64,000 nt of DNA, from positions 183,352-247,351 of the forward strand of contig CAJNOL010000116.1 of NCBI GenBank assembly GCA_905250125.1. Direction: 5' to 3'. The DNA is from Rotaria sordida (Eukaryota > Rotifera > Eurotatoria > Philodinida > Philodinidae). The notes beneath the pieces were generated by a model. The model saw only the letters and a list, made by a program, of their open reading frames with translations, ran no database searches and was not told where the DNA came from. The position numbers and the translations under genes are program-made. Below are positions 25,875 through 35,054 of the stretch, in pieces. The first letter of the stretch is position 1, and every line of letters begins with the position of its first letter.

Positions 25875-28278
25875 TTAAAAAGAAGTTGCTTTAGTTAATT
25901 TTTTATCGGATAATGATAATGATGATGATGATGATGATGATGATGGTTGTTTTCGAAGTGTCATCATTATTTGACGTCTTGCTATTCCATCAAGTTTATG
26001 TATACCAGTTAAATGTTGACCCATATGACGAGATGAGATTGGTGATTTCCAACAAATAGCTTTCGGGTGTCGTAGAGGACATTGAATATAGAATGTATCA
26101 TTTAATAATTGTTCATCGGGACGAAATACCGGTTCAGTTTTATTTTTAACAATAGCTTCAGCTAAACGTTGAGCACATGAACGTTTCATTTGATGATATA
26201 CAACTTAAATAGAGAAAACAAAGTTATTTTTCAACAATTTGATAGAGTTTCAACATGATTAATTAATCAGTTAAGAAGAATATTTTGGAACGTCCCCAGA
26301 TCGCTGTGGTAGGAAGTTAATGACTCACGTGAGGCGTTTCCTAACTGACAAATCATTATTGAGTCGAAACTACATAATGCACAAAGTTTCGACTCAAAAA
26401 AGATTTATCAGTTGGACGACTTCTCTTGGCATGAGGCGGATTGGAAAATTTTTGGAGAGACAGGTCGAACATCTTTTTGGGGACCAGTGAGCAAAAAACT
26501 AATGAAACGTTGGAACTCTGTTAGAGAAAAATGAAAATTTTTCAAGATGGAGGAGTTAGCACAGCATATTGAATGCAAATCTAAATTAAGAAACGTAATG
26601 TTTTTCTTAGTCTTTTCAGGGTCTATTTCTCTTATTAGTACATAATTATAACTCAGTAAACAACTAAATGCTTGTCTAATAGATGAAAGTTACCGGATTC
26701 AATTTCCTATATTTTTGCTGATTTCTTAATAACATTATTCTTACATAGAAATTGTTGAGAAACAAACTTAGATATTTTTATATTAGTCAGTCTTGTACGA
26801 ATTTGTCAAACAATTGAAAAAGTCGATCAATTTACTTCAATTATAAATTTTTTGAAATACTTGCAAATATATTTGTGCTCCTAACGCATAGAAATTGAAA
26901 AACGAAAGCTTTGCGCTATGATGTTCGCTTTGTATTATTTGACTAAATTAATACTAACCAAAATGATCATATAAACAAACATCTTTTGGTGCAACTAATG
27001 GTGCACCAATTGGTTGATTAGGTTGTGTACATAAACGAATTTTATGTTCAGCTGTAATACCAAATTTTCCATATTGATTTAATGGACATTGTGCACGATA
27101 AATAGTTGGATGTGTTGCAATAAGACTTGTTGATTGAGATGAAAATAAATCAATATCACCTTCTTCATTTTCATCAGCAAGTAGTCGTACAATTTGCATT
27201 GTTGGTGAATGTGTTAATTGATGATATTGTATTAAATGTTTATCTAATAATAAAATTTAATAAAATAAAACTTAAAAGAAAATTAAATATTACAAAGATT
27301 AATTGGTGCTGTAACACGTGTACATGGAAAATGACGAATACCATGTTTGATTGGATCAAGACCATAAGTACGTGTTGTTAATGGACAACATCCTTCATAT
27401 TTATAACGTTTAAGTTGAAGTATCTATGGAAAAATTTAATCGATTAAAAATAAAAGAAACAGATAATTATTTACTGTTGATTTTTTTGTTGGAAGTTTAT
27501 TATTTCGACTTATTTTTGAATAGGAATGATCATCACTATGATAAAAGCAAAATTATTCAATTAAAAATAAAAACAAATGATCTTAAGTTTACTTACTAAT
27601 CTGTATGTACATTTTGTTCATAATTCATAGTTCCATCATTTGTATTATTTGAAGGTCTTTCAGATTGTTTTGAAGTTTGTTCGACAAGTAATTCATTTAC
27701 ATCAACATCATCGGAATCATTGAGAGAAGAAACATCTAAATTTATTAAATTTTCTTTCCTATCTAGCAAAAGTTTGTTTTTAAAATATTTACCTACCATT
27801 AAAATAGGTTGAATATGATTCATCATCTAGAGATTTACTAGTATTTGTAGTATCACCTGAAAATTCAAAAAAAAACCAAAAACTATGGTAGTCTTCGTAT
27901 AAATATTTTAGTATGATTACCTATAATTAGATTACAAGATTTATGACTTTCGTATTCATTAAGTAACTGATCAATTTTATCAAGAAATGTATTTAATTGT
28001 GATGTTGATTGTCGACGTTCGATTTCTAAATCATATAATCGTGTTAATCTTGATCGTTGATGACAAAGTCGAAGAATAAATTCTTGTGCATTATCATTAG
28101 AAGATTTGTCATCATTATCAAATAAATTTGAACTTGTTGGTGTAATCAATGGTGTTGGTAACGTATCTTGTTTAGATTCATGTAATGGATTAATACATAC
28201 GACTAGTTGAGTATTTGGATAAGTCGAAAGTTGTAATGCAATTGGATGACTAGACGATAAAGAAGAGATTGTAGACAT
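25875..28278 (-). CDS. protein with three C-C-H-x4-H modules (unknown function)
   Basis: Seven exons (28278-27921, 27856-27797, 27762-27597, 27535-27475, 27423-27294, 27243-26959, 26203-25875) encode 462 aa. The N-terminal 200 residues are Ser/Asn/Asp-rich with a likely helix (SRLTRLYDLEIERR). The C-terminal half has three related modules that start with CPL and end with H-x4-H: C228..C249..H261/H266; C311..C330..H352/H357; C395..C404..H417/H422. Modules 1 and 3 keep 11-12 residues between the second Cys and first His, as in C2H2 fingers, but the first Cys pair is 20 and 8 residues apart instead of 2-4. Module ends read KHLIQYHQ, DHFVVYHQ and QHLTGIHK. Zinc binding is inferred. The tail is poly-Ser (a GAT-repeat region in DNA). 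I do not recognise the family. The gene lies 98 bp upstream of PRMT3 on the same strand. Intron 6 is 755 bp. Confidence 0.8.
26341..26413. repeat. imperfect hairpin in the last intron of the zinc-module gene
   Basis: AACTGACAAATCATTATTGA plus GTCGAAACT is followed after 12 bp by its inverted counterpart (AGTTTCGACTC..AGATTTATCAGTTGG), with a few mismatches. The 755-bp intron is far longer than most in the gene, so this may be the remnant of a small insertion. Confidence 0.55.
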
Positions 28279-28943
28279 TAGGAAAATTTTATTTTCAAAT
28301 AATTTGAAATAGAAATCTGTAAGGATAGGAAACTATACAACCAACAGCTGATCAAAATTAAAGGAGGTTAAGGGAATACTACGATAGACCAATCTGATTA
28401 CAATATTGATTCCGTATAAGAGAGACATCTGCAAGCAAATGTTTCTTTTAGTGAACATAAGCAAATTGATTCTTGAACTTATATAGTTTTAAAAAATAAT
28501 CATAATCAGTTGACAGTCTATTTCGATGTCAAGAAAAAATAATTATCTTCCCTAGCATTGTCTATTATAGAGTTGTGATAATTAAGACAAATAAAAATAA
28601 AATGACTGTTGATTTTGTATGAAAAATTTTTAATGAATTCAAATAATTCCTCTTCTTCTTTCATTCTTTTTCTGTCGTATGAATGAGTCTAGATGGGGTA
28701 GATGAACAAATGAACTAGACATAGGAGGATTCAAGGAGTCTTGGATTAGTCTGGATGAGGTTCCAGGACATTTCTTGTCAAAGTAACTAATCATGACAGG
28801 TATGGAAGATGTTTCATACTAGACCTGATTGGGTGTGGATGTGGGTGTTTCGAACCAGTCACGTAGCCCGTCATCATTCATTTTTTGCTTACTTGGGATG
28901 TTGAATCATAATCTAGATGATACTCTAAAGTATATGTCTTCTA
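28279..28943. other. intergenic, start of the accessory island
   Basis: Promoter side of the minus-strand zinc-module gene. No gene seen. A short G-rich tract (GGGTGTGGATGTGGGTGT) lies at 28831-28848 and belongs to the G-rich family found at four further places in the island. Confidence 0.45.
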
Positions 28944-29506
28944 CAGGGTGGCCCAAAAATCACGATCCAAAGAAAAAATCGAATATCTTTGTTATGGCTC
29001 AACCAAACGGGCTGATTTTTTTATAAGTAATAAAGGCATGTTCACACTCCATATCTATCTTGACAAGGCTAGAGAGATTATTTGTTAAGAATCACTATTA
29101 ACCTCAACAACAAAAAATTTACTTTTTTCACAGACAGAAAAAAACCAATACACAGCATAGTGCAAAAGTCACTTTACTGAAAAAAATTGAATATCTCCAT
29201 TACGGTTCGAGCAAACGAGCTCATTTTTTTATCAACGATAGAGGCATGTTGAAGCTTTGTATCCATAAAGACATGTCTAGAGAGATCCTTTATTAAGTAT
29301 CGTTGTTGATGGCAACAAAAAAAATTTACATTTTTACAGATACGAAAAAAAACAAACTACTTAACAAAGGATCTCTCAAGCCTTGTCAAGGTAGATATGA
29401 AGTGTGAACATGCCTTTTATTACTGATAAAGAAATCAGCCAGTTTACTTTAGCTGTAATGAAGATATTCGATTTTTTCTTTAGATCGTGACTTTTGGATC
29501 ACCCGG
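28944..29506. mobile_element. Tc1/mariner-type MITE with three-arm structure
   Basis: Bounded by TA (28942-28943, 29507-29508). The left end reads CAGGGTGGCCCAAAAATCAC. The right end, on the opposite strand, reads CCGGGTGATCCAAAAGTCAC. TA targets and CAGGGTG-type ends are typical of Tc1/mariner elements. Inside, a unit of about 190 bp (AATCGAATATCT.. through GGCATGTT.. to GAGAGAT..) occurs twice in direct orientation (28960-29150, 29165-29355), and part of it once inverted (29365-29490). No transposase is encoded. Arm copies are well preserved but not identical. Confidence 0.75.
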
Positions 29507-29699
29507 TATATCTATTCAATTTTACACCTTCGAACAATACAAGGTGATTTCCAAACTTAAGTTCTGTAGATCAAAATCAACTAACAACTCCATATTATAT
29601 GGCGAGAAAACAATTGGAATTTCTATAAACGCATCGAAACTATCCCTCAAATAGGCCAGGTTTATAGAATATCATTGTTCACTTTAGGGATAGTCTCAA

Positions 29700-29905
29700 T
29701 TTAAAAGTAAAATATGTAAAAACACGTTAAATATCTTGAACGAAAATAAAATTGTAAAAAAGCGCGCATATTAAATGCATTAACAACGCGTTAAATTTTT
29801 TAACGAAATTAAACGCGTTAATAAACCTTCGCAAAAATAAAATTAAAAAAATGTGCGCTTTTTACAATATTATCTTCGTTAAAATTTCTACGCATTTTTT
29901 TCATC
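29700..29905. repeat. cryptic AACGCGTTAA-like word repeat
   Basis: A low-complexity block built from short self-complementary words (ACGCGTTAA, AACGAAAATAAA, GCGCATTTA) scattered on both strands, giving many small palindromes. No regular period. Flanked by ordinary AT-rich DNA. Confidence 0.6.
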
Positions 29906-30073
29906 GTTTATTTGACTGAGCTATACGCTGCATCTGCGATTATTCACTGACATTGATCAGGATTGATAACTGATTCATGTCTGGAGAATAAAGTAAATTG
30001 CTGTGGAGAATGTTTGCAAAAGGGTGTTTGGGTTGCACGCAGGATAGTCGTTCTGTGATCTGAAAATTGAGTT

Positions 30074-30152
30074 GCGGGTGTGGGTGTGGGTGAGGGTGTC
30101 GGTATGGGTTTGGATACATTTTTTTCCTCACCCTCACTCACACCGACACTCA
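30074..30152. repeat. G-rich/C-rich hairpin of telomere-like words
   Basis: CGGGTGTGGGTGTGGGTGAG and GGTGTCGGTATGGG are followed, after a short AT turn, by CCTCACCCTCACTCACACCG and ACACTC. The GGGTGT unit is a permutation of TGTGGG. Similar G-arm/C-arm tracts occur at 32421-32483, 38595-38655 and 40259-40326. Confidence 0.75.
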
Positions 30153-31102
30153 TCTCTCGCAAGGATGAAAACAAAATTTATGATGTATGAAATTAATTTT
30201 AATTATATCTTATATGTGCTTTTCTTTGTTTCTTCTTCAAATTTATGTTGAAAAAGGATCCAATTTGTAATAAAAATTCACAGTTTAAATAACACATATT
30301 TTAATACGTAGGTCTAAAAGGAAATTTACATAAATAATTAGTCTCAGACAGCCTGAATGGCGAGGAACATTCTTTCGTTTTGAACAGATTTCCTTTTATT
30401 ATTTTATTGTAGTTGATCGTTTCAAGAATGCTCATTTCTATGATTTTCATGCGTTCAGCGCATGAGTTGCTTTAGATGAGCACATAACTCATGCAAGCAC
30501 TAAAATGCTTGTCTATGGAAAGAAAGCCATGTGCTATAAACAAATCTTGAGGTCTGCGCATGTCAACAACGCGAAAAAAAAGTTCGTATCAGGTAGTTCT
30601 TTGATGTTTTTAATAGATATGATGCTAGAAAGAGGCTTAATTTCAGACTCTTTAGCCAGAATAAGAGTGACAGGTGAGAGTCTTTCTTTGTTTACAAAAT
30701 TACAACGTATCTTATTTTTAATAGAATTTGGTTAATGCACTGAACATGAGATATAGTATAGTTGACTTTGTTGACTTCAATGTCATCAAGATCATGAGAG
30801 GCATTTTGAGGTCATATATGTCACTAAAGTCAAAAAAGTCACAAAATCAGTTGTTTTCCCTTGCCTTTTACTCATCATAGGATTTGGTCTTCAGTAGCAT
30901 AAGGTAAAAATAAATCAGACAGGAAACCTCGAATAGAACTTTATAAAACTTGAGATGGACTTTTTTTATACTAGTGACATCGTTCGCTCTGATGAGCTCA
31001 AATAAAGCTTGTGAACATGTAATTGTGTTTTAAAATTTATTTCTGAATTAAGAATATACTCTTTAGCAAGTTTATTTTATCGAATTTCTGTCCGTTGATA
31101 AT

Positions 31103-31501
31103 CTAGTCACGAACTTTGAGAGTAAGATTTTTGTTGAGAGTATCAGTTCGTGTATCCCTCGGACAGCTATTTTCGCACCATGATTTTGTGACAACTTTAT
31201 CAGCACCACCATTATGTCCATCTAGATCGTGAGTGATGCATGCCATTTTGCTTGTAGCACGTGAATTATAAAATGTCTTTTCTCCATGGCAATACTAATT
31301 TGTAACAGACTATTCCATTGCTTTAGCTTGCTCTTGTGCTGCTAACGCCGTCGAAATTACAGCGCCTAGAATCACAAAAATATTAACCTAGCAATTTCCT
31401 AATAATCTATCTACTATCTTATTTTAAAATGTGAGTCTTTACCGATTAGAAATTATGCACTATAAAAAGTAATCAAAAATTAATATTTTCAATAGTGACA
31501 T
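31103..31501 (-). pseudogene. decayed small secreted Cys-containing protein gene
   Basis: On the minus strand an exon-like stretch from an acceptor near 31366 (TGATTCTAG) reads AVISTALAAQEQAKAME, stop, SVTN, stop, then YCHGEKTFYNSRATSK, MACITHDLDGHNGG, ADKVVTKSWCENSCPRD and TLNKNLTLKVRD with a stop at 31103-31105. An upstream ATG at 31501 (MSLLKILIF) could have been the signal-peptide exon, with a donor near 31442. The tail has the even texture and Cys spacing of a small secreted protein, but two in-frame TAG codons interrupt it. Family not recognised. It lies in the accessory island. Confidence 0.5.
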
Positions 31502-31659
31502 CATTACGAATATTGTATTTATTCAGATTAATTCAGGCGACGTTTTACAATGTGAACATTTACTAACATTTTTTTGGAGTATAACATTGTGAATTACTGG
31601 TTTGCAATTTTACTTTGAATAAAAAAGCATGAGTCCTTAGATCTTATTCTTCGAAAAGT

Positions 31660-31985
31660 TTGAAACCGAAGAACTGAACTGCTGTCCACCATCCTGTTCT
31701 TTTGAAAGGAACTGAAACTGGTGACCAGTTCTTTCAAAAATAACTGGTACTGGAAAACCAACGGTTTTTTTTGACAAATGGAACAAGTACTGAATAGAAT
31801 TGCTACATCGTCATTATCAGTACACCAAATCTCTATGAAAACAACTGGTCACTGAGCCAAATTATCAAACAAAAACTGGTTATCGGATCCAATTATCGAA
31901 AAAAAATAAGTCACTGAACTTGGTTCTCAAAACAGAATCAGTTCTTAGAACTGTAAGGAAACGTAAACTAACTGAATAACAAGTA
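31660..31985. repeat. cryptic AACTGGT/ACCAGTT word repeat
   Basis: The words AACTGG, ACTGGT, GTTCTTTTGAAAGGAACTG, ACCAGTT and GTCACTGA recur on both strands at irregular spacing (for example TGAAACTGGTGACCAGTTC). This yields overlapping small inverted repeats. No coding sense. The type of irregularity is the same as in the other word-repeat blocks of this island. Confidence 0.6.
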
Positions 31986-32420
31986 CTATCAAAGGCTGAA
32001 ACAGAATATCATTACTAAGACAGATAAACATGGAAAAACATCGCATAGATATGTATTGAAATCTGTAATTTAAACGACATACGCTAATGGATTCTTACAC
32101 TCCGTTTGTCCTTATGTATCTGCGACAATGTGTTGTTAGAACAGTATACGTTTTCTGCACAAAATGTTGTGGAAAGAATTTTAAAAAAGTATTGAAACTA
32201 GGCATACCATGGATTTCAAAAAAGATTATGAGAAAAATAAGTGCGACAATCGTGAAATAGGACATCATAAAAGATTGATACTGATGAAATCACTGAGCAT
32301 CAGAGAGATAAAAAACCTTGTTAAAAACGAATCCAAGGACTTATTTTCAAAAACTGATATCTTACCTTCATGTAAGGCTTCAGTCTGTGCAAAAAATAAC
32401 AAACGATTAGAAAAGTGAAA
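31986..32420. other. unassigned sequence
   Basis: A 69-codon open frame at 32209-32415 has no recognisable motif, and I do not call it. Nothing else seen. Confidence 0.35.
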
Positions 32421-32483
32421 CCGGGCGGGTATGGATGCGGCCGTGTGACTATGAATGAAGGGAATAGGTACACCCACACCCGA
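32421..32483. repeat. G-rich/C-rich telomere-like tract
   Basis: CCGGGCGGGTATGGATGCGG at the left and CACCCACACCCG at the right form a loose hairpin. Same word family as 30074-30152. Confidence 0.55.
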
Positions 32484-33314
32484 AAATATTCAGAGTACAA
32501 CGAGAATATAAGCGTGACCAATGAATATTAGCAACGAAACACATGATACTTAACATTCTATATGGAATAGTCCAAGTTTACTTGAGAAGAGAGTACCATA
32601 ATAACAGGCGATATTGTTATTATCAAGAATCGAATTCCGCCTCATGCCCAACTGGATTGTCACCAAGTAGTTTCAAACTTTCTTTCGTTGTCATTTATTG
32701 CGTAGTTAACTTACATCTACATTACATTATTGTGATTTATAAAATCAAAAAGTGATTGTCATCCCTACTCATTTAAGTAACTTTACAAAGTTTCTGTGTA
32801 CATTAATCACATTCCATACTGCTGACACACATATTTCAACAGTGCAGAAGGAAGGTGAGATACTTTAAAATATAAATAGATAAACACTACTGGTCTTTTT
32901 TTAATTATTGTTTGTATTATTTTCCAGTTGCTTAATAGAAAAATTATTTTTGTAAATTTTGATATACTGGAATGTTATTAATGCATGATGATAAACTAAT
33001 CAATCAATAATAAACGATTGCATGTTTTACTTTATCTTATTTTATTTCATTTTACGTTCTCGGTAAAGTTGAGATACTTCACTTTATTGTACTTTACTTT
33101 ACTTTTTCAAAGTAAAATAAAGATAAAGTGTCATCTCTATCTGAGAGCCTATTTAAGAACATTCATGTAGCGGCTCAGTCTTAAATTAGTTAAAATTCTA
33201 TTTAAAAATTCTCTATCTTCGATTACATTCATATGTAGTCTGATTATACTGGAGTAGTAGATTGTAGCACGGAAAATGATATTGCAATTTTGCATCTTTG
33301 TGAACTACTATATT
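32484..33314. other. unassigned sequence with a CTTTATTTTA word block
   Basis: No gene. At 33030-33130 words such as ACTTTATCTTATTTTA and CAAAGTAAAATAAAG repeat on both strands, making an imperfect palindrome around a short centre. Confidence 0.45.
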
Positions 33315-33587
33315 ATATCTAGTTTTCATTGTGATAGTGGCTAAATGAATAGTGAAGCATTTGTCGATACAATAAGAAAGGCACGTCAAATAATAAATCA
33401 TAGTAATCAATTAGCTTTTGACATGAATTTAATGGATATTGACGGTGGTTTTCTTGGAAATGTGGGTACAGACGCACTATTTAAAGCATTGATTGCGGCT
33501 ATTAATTGTGCTTTGGATAAACACTTTCTATTATCATGTGGTGTACAAATTCTTGCTGAACCTGCATATTATTACGTAGCGTCAGCT
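33315..33587 (+). pseudogene. ornithine decarboxylase fragment (pseudogene)
   Basis: The frame reads FHCDSG, a stop, then MNSEAFVDTIRKARQIIN, FDMNLMDIDGGFLGN, INCALDKHFLLSCGVQILAE and PAYYYVASA. It follows ornithine decarboxylase/antizyme inhibitor over about 90 residues (family text FHVGSGC..p.aF..ai..ar..f, LDIGGGFPG, ALDKYFP, RIIAEPGRYYVASA). The Cys of FHVGSGC is replaced by a stop. The glycine loop GGGFPG is DGGFLG. The PLP-contacting Arg of EPGRYYV is Tyr. After ASA the similarity ends abruptly. No other part of the roughly 450-aa enzyme is nearby, so this is a truncated, non-functional copy. It lies tail-to-tail with the chitinase gene. Confidence 0.85.
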
Positions 33588-33697
33588 GAAAATTATTTGT
33601 GTTGGAGAGTTTTATTTTATTTGAACTGTGAAAAAATGTTTAATAAATTATCAACGAATAGAATGCTTTGACGACAAAACAAAGCAGAGAAGAGAGG

Positions 33698-35054
33698 TTA
33701 ACACACAGGATTCTTGGAAGGTTCTCCGAGTCCGAAACAGTTTCGGATACGTTTGTATGTCTCCACTCGAGTCAATTGTTTATTGTAACCTGGCCCAGAA
33801 TTACATTCCTGTGGGCCATTGATGATACGTGTCGTGGCAGCGAAATCACCTTGCTGAGCAGGTCCGGCCATATTATTTGCCTTGTAAAACCAGATAGCTG
33901 TGTTCACCGCTAGAGCAGGATCATTTTCGACCTTGTCCGGATCATTGAGAAGATCGACGCCAAGTGCTTGACCAGCTCGATAATAATTGCATGGCCACGA
34001 GAGTTGAAACCAACCTCGTCCGTAATACAATTTATTCGGATTACCCTGGATTTCACACCATGTTGTAGCGTAATCAGAACCACAACCTATTTTCAGATAA
34101 AAAGATGGTAATGATCTATTTTATATTGATTCTAACTTTACAGATATATAATCTAATCAAACAATATCGTCAATCAATGAAAATTAGATTTGAAATTTTC
34201 CTCATGATACAATGTCGAATGTCTGCATATTACTGGGTTGGATGTTAAAATTTGAAGCCGATTAGTTCTGCCAAAATTATTTTAGAAATGTTTCTAGTTG
34301 TTTGGTACTTTCTGTAATTCTGTGGAAAATTGTAAAAAAATTGTGCGAAATTTCTTTTGTCTCTCTTTAAGTTTCTGAAATACTAAAAATCTATACACAT
34401 ATGTCAAATTCAATGACACAAGGTCAGAGATTTCAAGATGATGAAGAAAGCTAATTCAAAAAATCATAGCAAATACTCGTACTCGTCATTCACTGTGCTC
34501 AAGATTCATTGTTCGTTTTTCGTATTTATATACCGCGTAGAATCTTTAACTATCTATTAGAAACTGTTCTTGAATTAGTTCGAATAAATTCACTGTTTTA
34601 AAAACGTCATACCTGGAGCACAATATTCTCGTACTGTTTTGAGACCGTCTGATTCATGAAAAACATGAGCGAGAAAGACGGCTGCTTCATCTTTGTTCGA
34701 TGGTTTCCACCCTGTTGCCTGCAATCCATTAAATCGATTGCTTAGTGTTGCACCATCGATTGTGTTAAATGCACAAGCAAAAGTATCGCTGTTGATGATA
34801 TCACCGGAATTACCTCCATTATTCCCATTATTTCCCGTACATGGACCAGCTTGACAACCATCACCACAATAATCTGATCCTTTTCCACAATAACCCCATT
34901 TTGATAGACACATGTCCGAATCACGACAGCTTGAGCGAACAACTCTTTGTCTCAAAAGACGTCGCCATCGAAACTTGTCAACGTTTTCATAGCCTTGAAC
35001 ATTGAAAAAGATGCCAAGTAAAATGAATGCATAAAAAAGTACGAAGCGAAACAT
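33698..35054 (-). CDS. secreted GH19 chitinase with N-terminal chitin-binding module
   Basis: Two exons (35054-34613, 34086-33698) give 276 aa. A signal peptide (FVLFYAFILLGIFFNVQG) leads to a basic linker and a hevein-type chitin-binding module (about 42-72, CRDSDMCLSKWGYCG, DYCGDGC) with six cysteines rather than hevein's eight. A Gly/Asn linker (74-85) joins it to a GH19 domain. Catalytic glutamates are in FLAHVFHESDG (E134, general acid) and TVREYCAPG (E143, the presumed base). YYGRGWFQLSWPCNY, ALGVDLLNDPD, TAIWFY and INGPQECN match GH19 substrate-cleft text. It hydrolyses beta-1,4 GlcNAc chains outside the cell. GH19 enzymes are mainly plant and bacterial, scattered elsewhere, so horizontal acquisition is plausible. 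The gene looks intact. Its 526-bp intron is long for this genome. Role (digestion, defence or cuticle) unknown. Confidence 0.92.

Noticed and set aside
30505-30735. 76-codon plus-strand frame in the accessory island
   Set aside because: No recognised motif and no supporting splice or homology signal.
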